Shown piece after piece: positions 8,392 through 18,500 of a DNA stretch of 64,000 bases. The position numbers and the translations under genes were made by a program. The stretch spans positions 1,674,001 through 1,738,000 of the forward strand of contig NZ_CP136423.1 of assembly GCF_034356035.1 (NCBI RefSeq), given 5' to 3'. The DNA is from Blautia hydrogenotrophica DSM 10507. GTDB lineage: Bacteria > Bacillota > Clostridia > Lachnospirales > Lachnospiraceae. How positions within the stretch are numbered: the first letter of the stretch is position 1; every line of letters starts with the position of its first letter. The notes below the pieces were generated by a model, which worked only from the letters and a program-made list of their open reading frames with translations, did no database searches and was not told where the DNA came from.

Positions 8392-9484
8392 GGAAATGCA
8401 CCGGAAGCTTCCTAAGGAGACTAAGATGATGGCCGTGATTAAGGCTGATGGGTACGGGCATGGAGCACTCGCTATTGCGAAAACTGTGGAGAGCTATGAG
8501 TATGTCTGGGGCTTCGCCACCGCTACCGCACAGGAGGCGGGGCAGCTGCGGGAAGCGGGAATACATAAACCAATCTTGGTATTGGGGTACACATTTCAGG
8601 AAGATGATGCTTTGCTGGTAAGAGAAGAGATTCGTCCGACTGTCTTTCAGTACAGCACGGCTAAGAGACTGTCTCAAGAAGCGGCACGCCAAGGAAAGAC
8701 CGTACATATTCATCTGGCGTTGGATACAGGGATGGCTAGAATTGGCTTTCCAGTTCAAAAAGAGAGCGTCAGAGAAATCCAAAAAATCCAGAAATTGGAT
8801 TTTTTGGAGATTGAAGGACTGTTTACCCATTTTGCGAAGGCGGACGAGGCAGATTTGACGTATACGGCAGAGCAGCTTAGACAGTATGAACAGTTTTGCC
8901 AATGGCTTTCGCAGGAAGGGGTGACTGTGCCGATTCGCCACTGTGCCAACAGTGCGGGAATTATGTGTGTACCGAGAGCATACTTAGATTTGGTCAGGGC
9001 TGGCATCATTATGTACGGTATCTATCCGTCGGATGAAGTGGAGAGAGAAAAGCTTTTTTTAAGACCGGCAATGGAATGGAAAGCTCAAATTGCTTACGTG
9101 AAGACTGTGCCGGCTGGCTGTGCGGTCAGTTACGGGGGAACTTATGTGACAGAGAAGGAGACGAAAATTGCCACAATTCCTGTGGGTTACGCGGATGGAT
9201 ATCCCAGAAGTCTTTCAAACAAGGGCTGGATTTTAGTACATGGACAGAAGGCTCCGATTTTAGGAAGAGTCTGTATGGACCAGTTCATGGTGGATGTGAC
9301 GGATATCCCTCAGGTGCGTCAGCACGACGAGGTTACACTGATTGGGTGGGATCATCAGGCATTTTTGTCTGTGGAAGAGTTGGCAAGGCTCTCAGGCAGG
9401 TTCCCCTATGAATTTGTCTGTGATATTGGATCACGGGTTCCGAGAGTCTATATTCAGAATCACAAGGAGATAGAAGAGCTGTAA
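8330..9484 (+). CDS. alr: Alanine racemase
   Basis: The PLP enzyme interconverts L- and D-alanine for peptidoglycan. The protein has 384 residues, as usual. The PLP lysine is K38 in VIKADGYGHG, and the second catalytic base is the Tyr in the CAVSYGGTY segment. GRVCMDQFMVDVTD is also typical. The start at 8330 (MEKNSRTKVS) has GAGGAG about nine bases upstream. It lies inside the 3' end of nnr. An alr followed by a mazF-type gene is the familiar Firmicutes order, and here it is preserved without the antitoxin gene. Confidence 0.95.
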   Translation: MEKNSRTKVSISLDAIAQNFEEMHRKLPKETKMMAVIKADGYGHGALAIAKTVESYEYVWGFATATAQEAGQLREAGIHKPILVLGYTFQEDDALLVREEIRPTVFQYSTAKRLSQEAARQGKTVHIHLALDTGMARIGFPVQKESVREIQKIQKLDFLEIEGLFTHFAKADEADLTYTAEQLRQYEQFCQWLSQEGVTVPIRHCANSAGIMCVPRAYLDLVRAGIIMYGIYPSDEVEREKLFLRPAMEWKAQIAYVKTVPAGCAVSYGGTYVTEKETKIATIPVGYADGYPRSLSNKGWILVHGQKAPILGRVCMDQFMVDVTDIPQVRQHDEVTLIGWDHQAFLSVEELARLSGRFPYEFVCDIGSRVPRVYIQNHKEIEEL

Positions 9485-9633
9485 GAGCAAAAAGGGGCAA
9501 AGACAACGCAATTCGTATACATCAGAAGAATATGGGAATACTATAGCTGATGAGAAGACAGGGGGGAATCTTAAAGCTGGGAAGCTGCTTCCTGTTCTCA
9601 TTGCAAAAACCTAGGAATCGGAGTGTGAATTGT

Positions 9634-9981
9634 GTGATTATTAAAAGAGGGGATATCTATTATGCAGATCTGCGGCCAGTAGTGGGAAGTGAGCAAGGGG
9701 GCATCCGGCCGGTTTTGATTGTTCAAAACGATGTGGGAAATAAACACAGTCCCACAGTGATCTGTGCGGCGATTACATCGAAGATGAACAAAGCGAAACT
9801 GCCGACTCATATTGAGATAGATTCGACGGAGTACGATATCGTCAAAGATTCCGTGATTCTTCTGGAACAGCTTCGTACGATTGACAAGCGTAGGCTGAAA
9901 GACAAGGTATGTCATTTGGACCAGGCAATGCTAGATAAGGTGAATCACGCCCTGGAGATCAGTCTAGAGCTGACTACATAG
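9634..9981 (+). CDS. mazF: MazF/PemK-family endoribonuclease toxin
   Basis: This 115-residue protein begins with the classic MazF opening, [20 protein letters not shown], followed by RPVLIVQND and the [14 protein letters not shown] strand. MazF enzymes cut single-stranded RNA at short sequence motifs. The GTG at 9634 fits the family length, with CGGAG ten bases upstream. A longer frame from an ATG at 9550 would add 28 residues unlike any MazF. The 149 bases between alr and this gene hold no ORF resembling the MazE/EndoAI antitoxin. It is therefore either an orphan toxin or has its antitoxin elsewhere. Confidence 0.9.
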   Translation: MIIKRGDIYYADLRPVVGSEQGGIRPVLIVQNDVGNKHSPTVICAAITSKMNKAKLPTHIEIDSTEYDIVKDSVILLEQLRTIDKRRLKDKVCHLDQAMLDKVNHALEISLELTT

Positions 9982-10001
9982 CAGGATTGTATGAGAGAAT
10001 C

Positions 10002-10030
10002 TTGACGAACAGGCGGGAAAATGATATAGT
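10002..10030 (+). promoter_or_regulatory. Promoter of the CBS-domain membrane protein gene
   Basis: TTGACG (10002-10007) and TATAGT (10025-10030) have a 17-bp spacer. The transcript would have a leader of about 170 bases, in which I see no recognisable riboswitch. Confidence 0.65.
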
Positions 10031-10204
10031 TTTATAAGTGAAATCCCAAGAGATCTAAGGGATGGCGAAATAAAATGGAATGGACAGAGAAAATGAGAGA
10101 TTTGAGCCAGTGAAATGTGTGAGGATCTCTTACTTTCATGTCTAAGTATGCAGGAGATTGGCACACACAGCCTGACTGCTTACGAAGAATTTGAGGAGAG
10201 ATAT

Positions 10205-11530
10205 ATGGATGATAGCAGTCGACCTCTCTGGGGGTGTTTTCTGTTCGTGTTGTTCATATTGCTGAATGGCATCTTGTATGGCTTTGGAGCGGCCATTCAA
10301 CGTATGAACCAAACGGATGTGGAGAAAGAAGCCCTGGGAGGAAACCGCAAAGCGGCGAAGCTATGGAAAATTATGCAGAATCCTGGACGGCTGATTAGTT
10401 CGATTTTGGCGTCCACTACACTTTTGGGGGTGTGTTACGGCACTTTTGGCGTGCACTCTTTTGCAGAGCTTCTTGTGCCTTACATAGACCAGAGAATTGC
10501 ATATGCTGTTGTGATTGTAGTATCGGTGATTCTGTTGGCATCTCTTGGAATTTTGTCTTTTAAAAAAGTGAGTACTTTTTATCCAAAGAGAGTGTCTTAT
10601 CTGTTTTTAGGTATTGTCAGTCTGGTGATTACAATTTTGACACCGCTGACTAGCCTCATTTCCGGTATATCGGCTGGGCTGACAAGACTTCTTGGTCTTG
10701 ACGCGAAGAAAGTACAAGGGGACGTGACGGAGGAAGAGATTATCTCCATGGTGGGCGAGGCCCATGAACAGGGAGTCATCGAGGAATCTGAAGCAGAGAT
10801 GATTCAGAATCTGATTAGTTTCAGTGAGAAGGAAGCAAAAGATATCATGACTCCGAGGATGAATATTACAGCATTGGACGCGCAGATGACCTTAAACGAT
10901 GCTATAGAGATCATGCTAGAAGAGGGGTACTCACGCTATCCGGTGTATGTGGAGGATTTGGATAATATTCTGGGAGTTTTAAATTTCAGAGATGTGGTAC
11001 CTATCATCACCAAAAGCGAGAGAGCAGGCGAAAGACCACTGCGAGAGCTTCCGGGGTTGATTCGGTCAGTGGTTTTTATCCCTGAGACCCGGGGAATTAA
11101 TCAGATTTTGCAGGGAATGCAAGCCAGAAAGACGCACATGGTAGTGGTGGTAGATGAATATGGCCAGACAGAAGGACTGGTGGCTATGGAGGACATTCTG
11201 GAAGAAATCGTGGGAGAAATCCATGATGAGTACGATGAGGAGGAGGCAAATATTCAGCCTCAGCTTGATCAGAGTGTGATCATCGACGGTTTTACTCGGC
11301 TAGAAGAGTTAGAAGAGGAGCTGGGCATGGAATTTGGAGACCAGGAGATGGAGACTTTGAATGGGTATCTGACTTATATGCTGGATCACATTCCCACGAT
11401 CAAGGACAAGGAAGTGATTGCCAACGGCTATCGCTTTGAGATTCTGTCCGTGGAGAACAACACAATACAAAAAGTAAAAGCGAGAAAATTACCTTCCGCG
11501 GCTCAGACGCCTTTGGAAGAGAAGAAATAA
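10205..11530 (+). CDS. CNNM/CorC-type membrane protein with CBS domains (hemolysin family)
   Basis: The protein has 441 residues. About four membrane helices in the first 180 residues form a CNNM-like domain. Two CBS domains follow (MTPRMNITALDAQMTLNDA, and the stretch ending VVVVDEYGQTEGLVAMEDILEE), then a CorC_HlyC domain at the C-terminus. Relatives are linked to magnesium or cobalt efflux, and the old name 'hemolysin' is historical. The start at 10205 is set by GAGGAG six bases upstream; an in-frame ATG at 10115 has no such site and adds 30 residues of poor character. The transported ion is not readable from the sequence. Confidence 0.88.
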   Translation: MDDSSRPLWGCFLFVLFILLNGILYGFGAAIQRMNQTDVEKEALGGNRKAAKLWKIMQNPGRLISSILASTTLLGVCYGTFGVHSFAELLVPYIDQRIAYAVVIVVSVILLASLGILSFKKVSTFYPKRVSYLFLGIVSLVITILTPLTSLISGISAGLTRLLGLDAKKVQGDVTEEEIISMVGEAHEQGVIEESEAEMIQNLISFSEKEAKDIMTPRMNITALDAQMTLNDAIEIMLEEGYSRYPVYVEDLDNILGVLNFRDVVPIITKSERAGERPLRELPGLIRSVVFIPETRGINQILQGMQARKTHMVVVVDEYGQTEGLVAMEDILEEIVGEIHDEYDEEEANIQPQLDQSVIIDGFTRLEELEEELGMEFGDQEMETLNGYLTYMLDHIPTIKDKEVIANGYRFEILSVENNTIQKVKARKLPSAAQTPLEEKK

Positions 11531-11542
11531 AGGAGACAAAAA

Positions 11543-12271
11543 ATGTCAGGACATTCAAAATTTGCGAATATTAAGCATAAGAAAGAAAAAAACGATGCGA
11601 AAAAGGGGAAGATTTTCACGGTGATCGGCCGTGAGATTGTGATTGCGGTGAAGGAAGGTGGACCAGACCCGGCTAATAACAGCAAGCTGCGAGATGTGAT
11701 CGCGAAGGCGAAAGCGAATAATATGCCCAATGACACCATTGACCGTGGAATTAAAAAGGCAGCCGGAGATGCATCAGCGGATAACTATGAAGCGGTTACT
11801 TATGAGGGCTATGGACCTAATGGAATCGCAATTATCGTGGAGGCACTGACAGATAATAAAAACCGCACCGCGGCAAATGTCAGAAGCGCGTTTTCAAAGG
11901 GGAATGGCAGTATCGGCGTGCAAGGATGTGTGTCCTTTATGTTTGACAAGAAAGGGCAGATTATCATCGCAAAAGAAGACTGTGAGATGAATGCCGATGA
12001 TCTGATGATGGCAGCTTTGGATGCGGGAGCAGAAGATTTCAATGAAGAGGAAGACAGCTATGAGGTACTTACAGCGCCAGATGACTTCAGTGTGGTAAGG
12101 GAGACGCTGGAAAAAGAAGGGGTGCCGATGCTAGAGGCGCAGGTGGCAATGATTCCTCAGACTTATGTGGAACTGACAGAGGAGAAAGCTGTGAAAGATT
12201 TGCAAAAGACCTTAGAGCTTTTGGAAGATGACGATGATGTGACCGATGTATGGCACAATTGGGATGAGTAA
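11543..12271 (+). CDS. YebC/PmpR family protein
   Basis: The 242-residue protein opens with the family signature [14 protein letters not shown] and contains [12 protein letters not shown] and the [13 protein letters not shown] segment, giving the usual three-domain YebC fold. Members were described as transcription regulators and more recently as factors that help ribosomes through proline-rich stretches. It starts 12 bases after the preceding gene, behind AAAGGAGAC, so the two are probably co-transcribed. Length and motifs are canonical. No target can be named. Confidence 0.93.
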   Translation: MSGHSKFANIKHKKEKNDAKKGKIFTVIGREIVIAVKEGGPDPANNSKLRDVIAKAKANNMPNDTIDRGIKKAAGDASADNYEAVTYEGYGPNGIAIIVEALTDNKNRTAANVRSAFSKGNGSIGVQGCVSFMFDKKGQIIIAKEDCEMNADDLMMAALDAGAEDFNEEEDSYEVLTAPDDFSVVRETLEKEGVPMLEAQVAMIPQTYVELTEEKAVKDLQKTLELLEDDDDVTDVWHNWDE

Positions 12272-12322
12272 AGAAACCGTGTGCTTTTTGCCTTTGGAAT
12301 AATTATAGGGAATATGGTGGAT

Positions 12323-12360
12323 AATACCTCTAGAATATTGAAAATCTGGAGGTATTTTTT
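12323..12360 (+). promoter_or_regulatory. Terminator-like hairpin that contains the tepA ribosome binding site
   Basis: AATACCTCTAGA (12323-12334) pairs with TCTGGAGGTATT (12345-12356) in a 12-bp stem with one G-U pair. The run continues TTTTTT directly into the ATG of tepA at 12361. The 3' arm includes the GGAGG Shine-Dalgarno, so folding would mask translation and could also stop transcription. Confidence 0.6.
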
Positions 12361-13107
12361 ATGTCAGAGACAAACAAAAAAGAAGAACGGGAAGAAGATC
12401 AGGCTGTCAATGAGCAGATCAAAGATATGGGACAGGTGACGCTAGAAGAGAATTCTGGAAAGCACAGGATACATTTGTTGACAATTATCGGAGAAGTGGA
12501 GGGGCATGAATCTGCACCTAATCACAGCAAAACCACGAAATATGAACACGTACTGCCAAAGCTTGCAATGATTGAGGATGACCAGAATGTGGATGGACTC
12601 TTGGTCTTGCTAAATACAGTAGGAGGCGATGTGGAAGCGGGATTGGCTATTGCGGAGATGATCGCGTCACTTAGTGTTCCGACAGTGTCTCTGGTTCTGG
12701 GAGGAGGCCATTCTATCGGAGTTCCCATGGCGGTCTCAGCGGACTATTCCTTCGTGGTTCCCAGTGCGACGATGGTGATTCATCCAGTTCGCTCCAATGG
12801 AATGTTTATCGGTGTTGCTCAGACCTATAGAAATATGGAAAAAATTCAGGATAGAATTACATCATTTATCGCGGGTCATTCCCATATCACTCAGCAGAGG
12901 TTGGAGGAGCTGATGCTGGATACCTCTCAGCTGGTCAAGGATGTAGGGACGATGTTGGAGGGAGAAGATGCGGTCCGTGAAGGGCTGATTGATGAAGTAG
13001 GAGGCATTAAAGAAGCGTTGGCAAAGCTTCATCAGATGATTGGAGAAAATGGGCAGAAGAAAACTGTGGAAAGAAACAAATTGGAGGTAGTTGAAGCTAA
13101 CCTATAA
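12361..13107 (+). CDS. tepA: ClpP-like serine protease TepA
   Basis: The 248-residue protein belongs to the ClpP/crotonase-fold TepA group (B. subtilis YmfB). The catalytic Ser118 lies in GGGHSIGVP and the His141 in MVIHPVRS. A conserved GGDVEAGLAIAEM segment precedes them. TepA-type proteases are cytoplasmic and were linked to protein translocation and signal-peptide degradation. In B. subtilis tepA lies beside spoIIIE; here the same two genes flank a redox operon and uppP. Its GGAGG site sits in the 3' arm of a hairpin. The charged N-terminus of about 30 residues is variable in the family. Confidence 0.88.
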   Translation: MSETNKKEEREEDQAVNEQIKDMGQVTLEENSGKHRIHLLTIIGEVEGHESAPNHSKTTKYEHVLPKLAMIEDDQNVDGLLVLLNTVGGDVEAGLAIAEMIASLSVPTVSLVLGGGHSIGVPMAVSADYSFVVPSATMVIHPVRSNGMFIGVAQTYRNMEKIQDRITSFIAGHSHITQQRLEELMLDTSQLVKDVGTMLEGEDAVREGLIDEVGGIKEALAKLHQMIGENGQKKTVERNKLEVVEANL

Positions 13108-13194
13108 AAGTTAATTTTATTGAGGTTTTTCCTAGAATTTCCGCATAAAATAAACAAAATTTTTGGGTTTTTAGTTCCCTTGTTTGTTCTTTTG

Positions 13195-13203
13195 TGATAT
13201 AAT
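13195..13203 (+). promoter_or_regulatory. Extended -10 promoter of the redox operon
   Basis: TGATATAAT (TG at 13195-13196, TATAAT at 13198-13203) fits an extended -10 element with no clear -35 box. AGGAGG follows just before the ATG at 13251. Confidence 0.5.
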
Positions 13204-13250
13204 TCTTCTATTGATAATATAATAACGATTATGCTTAGGAGGGACAAGAG

Positions 13251-13769
13251 ATGAGCAAGACGTGTGGATGTCAAAGCGGCGCAAGTTCCGATGGGAATTT
13301 CGCCGAGCTGGCTCCTGTACTGGAAAAGTATGCGAAAGTACCGGGAAGCCTTATTACCATTCTGCAGAAGACACAGGATATTTATGGCTATCTCTCTATG
13401 GATGCAATCAACTATATTTCTGAGAGGACCGGAATCATGCCTGCAAAGATTTATGGCGTGGCGACTTTTTACGCACAGTTCCGTCTGCAGCCAATTGGAA
13501 AATATCTGATTATGCTCTGTAAAGGTACTGCTTGCCATGTAAATGGCGCTGATATGATTCAGGAGGCAGTCAGTGAACATTTGGGGATTCAGGATGGAGA
13601 GACCACGGAGGACGGTCTGTTTACGCTGAATGCGGTTGCCTGTCTGGGATGTTGTTCTCTGGCGCCGGTGATGATGGTGAAGACTGTCGACGGCGAGGAG
13701 ACCTTTGGTAACCTGACAAAATCTTCTGTAACTAAGATTTTAGATGATTACAAGGCAAAGAATGCGTAG
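13251..13769 (+). CDS. NuoE/HndA-like [2Fe-2S] subunit of the redox complex
   Basis: The 172-residue protein has a helical N-terminal part followed by a thioredoxin-like [2Fe-2S] domain. The cluster ligands fit C90 and C95 (CKGTAC) and C131 and C135 (CLGCC). It matches the 24-kDa subunit of complex I and the HndA/HydC subunit of electron-bifurcating hydrogenases. It is the first gene of a three-gene operon; the next start is 11 bases after its stop. AGGAGG lies eight bases before the ATG. Its partner is the NuoF-like protein that follows. The family is certain, but the overall reaction of the complex is not. Confidence 0.9.
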   Translation: MSKTCGCQSGASSDGNFAELAPVLEKYAKVPGSLITILQKTQDIYGYLSMDAINYISERTGIMPAKIYGVATFYAQFRLQPIGKYLIMLCKGTACHVNGADMIQEAVSEHLGIQDGETTEDGLFTLNAVACLGCCSLAPVMMVKTVDGEETFGNLTKSSVTKILDDYKAKNA

Positions 13770-13780
13770 GAGGTAAAAAA

Positions 13781-15535
13781 ATGAAAGTTGTAATAGGACA
13801 AGGTAGCTGTGGTATTGCTACAGGCGCTAAGAAAACCTCTAACGAGTTCGAGAGACTTGTAGCTGAGAAAAAGCTGGACAATGTCGTGATCGACAAGACC
13901 GGATGTATCGGTACCTGTTATCTAGAGCCCATCGTGGACGTGTACAAGGACAACGGGGAATTAGAGGCGAGATATGTAAAGCTTCAGCCGGAAAAGGTAG
14001 CTGAGGTTGTGGAAAAACATTTGATCGGCGGCGAGCCGGTGGCAGAGTACACGATTTCTGAGGAGGATAAGACCTTCCTTTCCCAGCAAAGACGTGTGGT
14101 TTTGAGAAACTGTGGTCTGATCAACCCGGAGAAGATTGATGAGTACATAGCAAAAGGTGGATATGAGGCAGCGAAGAAGGTTATCACTACGATGACACAG
14201 GATGAAGTCATCGAGGTTGTAAAGGTATCCGGTCTGCGTGGACGTGGAGGCGCAGGCTTCCCCACCTGGTTTAAATGGAATGCGATCAAATCCAATGCCG
14301 GTGCACAGAAATATATGGTATGTAATGCCGACGAGGGTGACCCGGGTGCGTTCATGGACCGTTCCGTTTTGGAAGGCGACCCGCATTCTCTGTTGGAAGG
14401 TATGATTATCGGTGGCTTCGCGGCGGGAGCAACCGAGGGTGTAATTTACTGCCGTGCAGAGTATCCGTTGGCGATTGCCCGTCTGGAAATTGCAATGGAG
14501 CAGGCAAGAGAAAAAGGATTTTTAGGAAAGAACTTGTTCGGAACCGATTTCAGTTTTGACATCCGTATCAAGGCTGGTGCCGGTGCCTTTGTATGTGGAG
14601 AGGAGACTGCGTTGATTGCTTCTCTGGAAGGTGAGAGAGGTATGCCTCGTCTGAAACCACCATTCCCAGCAGCAAAGGGTTACTGGAAGCTTCCTACGAA
14701 TATCAATAACGTTGAGACTTATGCCAACGTACCGTGGATTTTCGCCAATGGCGGAGAAGCATTCGCTGCAATGGGAACTGCCCAGAGTAAAGGTACAAAG
14801 GTATTTGCACTGGCAGGAAAGATTAAAAAAGGTGGTCTGGTTGAGGTTCCAATGGGACTTCCGTTGAAAGAGGTCATCTATGGTATCGGCGGAGGTATCA
14901 AAAACGATAAAAACTTCAAGGCGGTACAGATGGGAGGTCCGTCTGGCGGGTGTATTCCTGCTCAGTTGATCGACACCCCTGTTACCTACGAAGATATCAA
15001 TAAGACGGGAGCGATCGTTGGCTCCGGTGGTATGATCGTCATGGACGAGAATACCTGTATGGTGGATATGGCCCGTTACTTCCTAGATTTCACGAAGAAA
15101 GAGTCCTGCGGTAAATGTAATTACTGCCGTATCGGTACCAAGAGAATGCTGGAGATTCTGGAGAGAATCACCCGCGGCGAAGGAAAAGACGGAGACATTG
15201 AGCTGCTAGAAGAGCTGGCGGGCAAGATTAAAGACGGTGCGATGTGTGGTCTGGGACAGACTGCTCCGAACCCGGTGCTGACGACCATCCGCTACTTTAG
15301 AAACGAGTATGAAGATCATATTTACAACCACACCTGTACTGCAAAATCCTGTAAGGCTCTGATTCACTATGAGATTACAGATAACTGTAAGGGCTGCGGT
15401 GCCTGTGCAAGAAAATGTCCGGTTGGTGCAATCAGCGGTGAGAAGAAGAAAGTTCATTCTATTGACCCGAATGTATGTATCAAGTGTGGCAAGTGTGAAG
15501 AGTCCTGTAAATTTGATGCAGTAAAGAGAGTGTAG
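13781..15535 (+). CDS. NuoF/HndC-like flavoprotein, NADH and FMN binding
   Basis: The protein has 584 residues. The N-terminal thioredoxin-like domain retains C10, C42 and C46 of a possible [2Fe-2S] site. The NADH/FMN domain has GLRGRGGAGFPTWFKW at about 151-166 and CNADEGDPGAFMDR at 181-194. An SLBB segment and a [4Fe-4S] site (C443, C446, C449, C489) follow. The C-terminus carries a two-cluster ferredoxin (C536/539/542/546 and C566/569/572/576). This is the architecture of HydB/HndC, the bifurcating flavoprotein of [FeFe]-hydrogenases and related Bfu-type complexes. It would take electrons from, or give them to, NAD(P)H and ferredoxin. The hydrogenase subunit itself is not next door. Confidence 0.92.
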   Translation: MKVVIGQGSCGIATGAKKTSNEFERLVAEKKLDNVVIDKTGCIGTCYLEPIVDVYKDNGELEARYVKLQPEKVAEVVEKHLIGGEPVAEYTISEEDKTFLSQQRRVVLRNCGLINPEKIDEYIAKGGYEAAKKVITTMTQDEVIEVVKVSGLRGRGGAGFPTWFKWNAIKSNAGAQKYMVCNADEGDPGAFMDRSVLEGDPHSLLEGMIIGGFAAGATEGVIYCRAEYPLAIARLEIAMEQAREKGFLGKNLFGTDFSFDIRIKAGAGAFVCGEETALIASLEGERGMPRLKPPFPAAKGYWKLPTNINNVETYANVPWIFANGGEAFAAMGTAQSKGTKVFALAGKIKKGGLVEVPMGLPLKEVIYGIGGGIKNDKNFKAVQMGGPSGGCIPAQLIDTPVTYEDINKTGAIVGSGGMIVMDENTCMVDMARYFLDFTKKESCGKCNYCRIGTKRMLEILERITRGEGKDGDIELLEELAGKIKDGAMCGLGQTAPNPVLTTIRYFRNEYEDHIYNHTCTAKSCKALIHYEITDNCKGCGACARKCPVGAISGEKKKVHSIDPNVCIKCGKCEESCKFDAVKRV

Positions 15536-15547
15536 GAGGGGAAGACA

Positions 15548-18500
15548 GTGAATAAATTTAGATTGAATATCGATGGAAAAGAAGTCTTCGGTATTCCGGG
15601 ACAGACTATTCTTGAGGTAGCAAGAGAAAATGACATTGAAATCCCAACTCTTTGCTACGATGAGAGAACTGAGATCTACGGTGCCTGCGGTCTCTGCGTT
15701 GTGGAAGTGGAAGGAAACCCGAAGCTTTGCAAAGCCTGTGCGACCCAGATTGCACCGAATATGATTGTAAATACAAAGACACCGAGAGTCATCGAGTCCA
15801 GAAAGACGAACCTGGAGCTGTTGCTCTCTAACCACAGAGGAGATTGCCGTCCTCCGTGCAAATTGGCATGTCCGGCCGGAACAGACTGTCAGGGCTATGT
15901 GGGGCTGATTGCCAATGGAAAATACAGAGAAGCGATTGAACTGATCAAAGAGCGGATACCGCTGCCAGGTGCAATCGGACGTGTATGTCCGCATCCTTGT
16001 GAGACTGCCTGCCGGCGTGGGCTGGTGGATGAGCCAATCTCCATCGCATGGCTGAAGCGATTTGCAGCAGATCACGATCTGTTCGGTGAGGACCCATTTA
16101 TGCCGGAGATCGCTCCTGAGACCGGAAAGAATGTAGCAGTGATCGGTGGTGGACCTTACGGTCTGTCTATGGCTTATTTCTTGAGAAGAATGGGACATGA
16201 AGTGACGATCTATGAGGCAATGCCAAAATTAGGCGGTATGCTTCGCTACGGTATCCCGGAATACCGTCTGCCGAAAGAGATTCTGGATGAAGAGATCTCT
16301 CTGATCGAGAGAATGGGCGTTACGATGATTCCAAATGTAAAGATTGGAAAAGATATTGCTTTTGAGACCATCCGCAGAGATTATGATGCAGTTTGCTTAG
16401 GTATCGGTGCATGGCTGTCCACAGGTGTTCGCTGCAAGGGCGAGGACGCGCAAGGTGTGATTGGTGGTATCGACTTCCTGAGAAAAGTAGTGCGCAATGA
16501 GGCGATTGATCTAGGCGAGAATGTGGCAATTGTCGGTGGTGGAAATACTGCGATGGATGCCTGCCGTACAGCAGTTCGCCTGGGCGCTAAGAAGGTATAT
16601 AACATCTACCGTAGAACCAAAGATGAGATGCCAGCGGATATGGTAGAGATTGAGGAGGCAGAGGAAGAAGGAGTCATCTTCTTGAACCTGACAAATCCTC
16701 TGGAAATCATTGCAGACGAGAACGGCAAAGCAAAACAGATGGTTCTCCAGGTGATGAAATTAGGTGAACCAGATGCCAGCGGCAGACGTGCTCCGATTCC
16801 GGTAGAAGGTGAGACAAAGACCATTGATGTGGACACAGTAATTTTGGCGATCGGCCAGAAGGTAAATCCGGAAGGCATCGAGGGTGTAGACCTGACCAGA
16901 AAGAGCGGTATTGTCTATGACAAAGATACCTTTATGACGAAGATTCCTGGCGTATTTGCTGGCGGCGACTGTGGAAATGACAAAATTTCTATTGCAGTGG
17001 AATCCATCGGTGATGCGCAGAAAGGAAGTCTGGTTGTGGATGCTTACCTGCGCGGGGAACAGATTAAATACGAGAAACCATATTATGTACAGAGAACCGA
17101 TTTGACACCGGCTTCTTTCGAGGACCGTGAGAGAATGTGTCGTCCTGCTATGGACCAGCTCTCTGCCGAAGAGAGAAAAGACAACTTTACAGAAGTAGTA
17201 TTCGGATACGATGAGGAGAAGGCTCAGGCCGATGCTTCCCGCTGTCTGGAATGTGGTTGTAAAGACTACTTCGAGTGTAAGCTAATCAGTTACGCGAACC
17301 AATACAATGTGAAGCCGGACCGCTTTAGCGGAGATATCAACACGGTAGACTACGAGGATGAGCATCCATTTATTCTGAGAGATCCGAATAAGTGTATCCT
17401 TTGCGGTGTCTGTGTACGTGTCTGCGATGAAGTTATGGGTGTGGGCGCTTTAGGATTGGTAAAACGTGGATTTGACACGGTGGTAAAACCGGCTTTAGAG
17501 CAGCCTCTGGCTGAGACTGGATGTATCTCCTGTGGTCAGTGTACCAGCTATTGTCCGACTGGAGCGCTCCAGGAGAGAATGGCTATCAAGAAGTCTGTTC
17601 CTCTGGATACCACCTGTACACAGACTACTTGTTCTCATTGTTCTGTCGGCTGTAGCTTGGAATTGGAAAACTATGGAGACCTGCTGATTAAAGCGGTACC
17701 GGATAAAGAAGGTGCTGTGAACAAAGGAATCCTCTGCGGAAAAGGAAAATTTGGTTTTGACTGTGCATATTTGGACGGTAAGCTGTTAGACCCGATGGCA
17801 AAAGACCTGGATGGAATGTTTACAGAGGTAGACTACCACGACGCTTTTGTTCTGACTGCGAAGAAGACAGAGGCAGTGGCGGCGAAGTATGGAAAAGACG
17901 CAGTGGCAGTGGCGATCTCAGACCGCTACACCAACGAGGAAGCCTATGTGATGAAGAAGCTGGCAGAGTCCATCGGAGCAAAGACGCTGTGCTTTGACAA
18001 CCGTGAGAGTGGAATTGAGAAAGTGTTGGGCGTGAACGCTTCTCCAAATACCATCGACGAGCTGCTGTCTACAGAGGTGATTTTGGTAGTTGGCTTCAAT
18101 AATTCTCAGGTGATGAGAGTGAAACTGAGTCAGGCGGCAAAGAACGGTGCGAAAGTCATCCTGATTAATCCGGAAGGCTATGAGCAGGATCATTTTGCTT
18201 TTGCTTACAAGACTGTATATACACAAAACGATCTGTCCTATCTGCAGAGCATTGCGAAAGTACTGACGGATATGGGCAAAGGTACCGGTGTTGAGGGATA
18301 TGAAGAGTTCGCTAAGAGTGTGGCAACAGCGGAAGTGACCGATGAGATCAAAGAAATCGCTGAGCTGTACGCAAATGCTAAGAAAGCGATGATTGTATTC
18401 CAGCAGAACCTTGTATCTGTGGAGGCAGCTACCCTGCTGGCAGACATTGCTGTTGTTTCTGGACATATCGGAAAAGCCAGAGACGGTATCTTACAGATCA

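Noticed and set aside
9550..9633. Longer N-terminus for MazF, or a short antitoxin, in the gap after alr
   Set aside because: The extra 28 residues do not resemble MazF or MazE, and no start with a good ribosome site gives an antitoxin-like frame.
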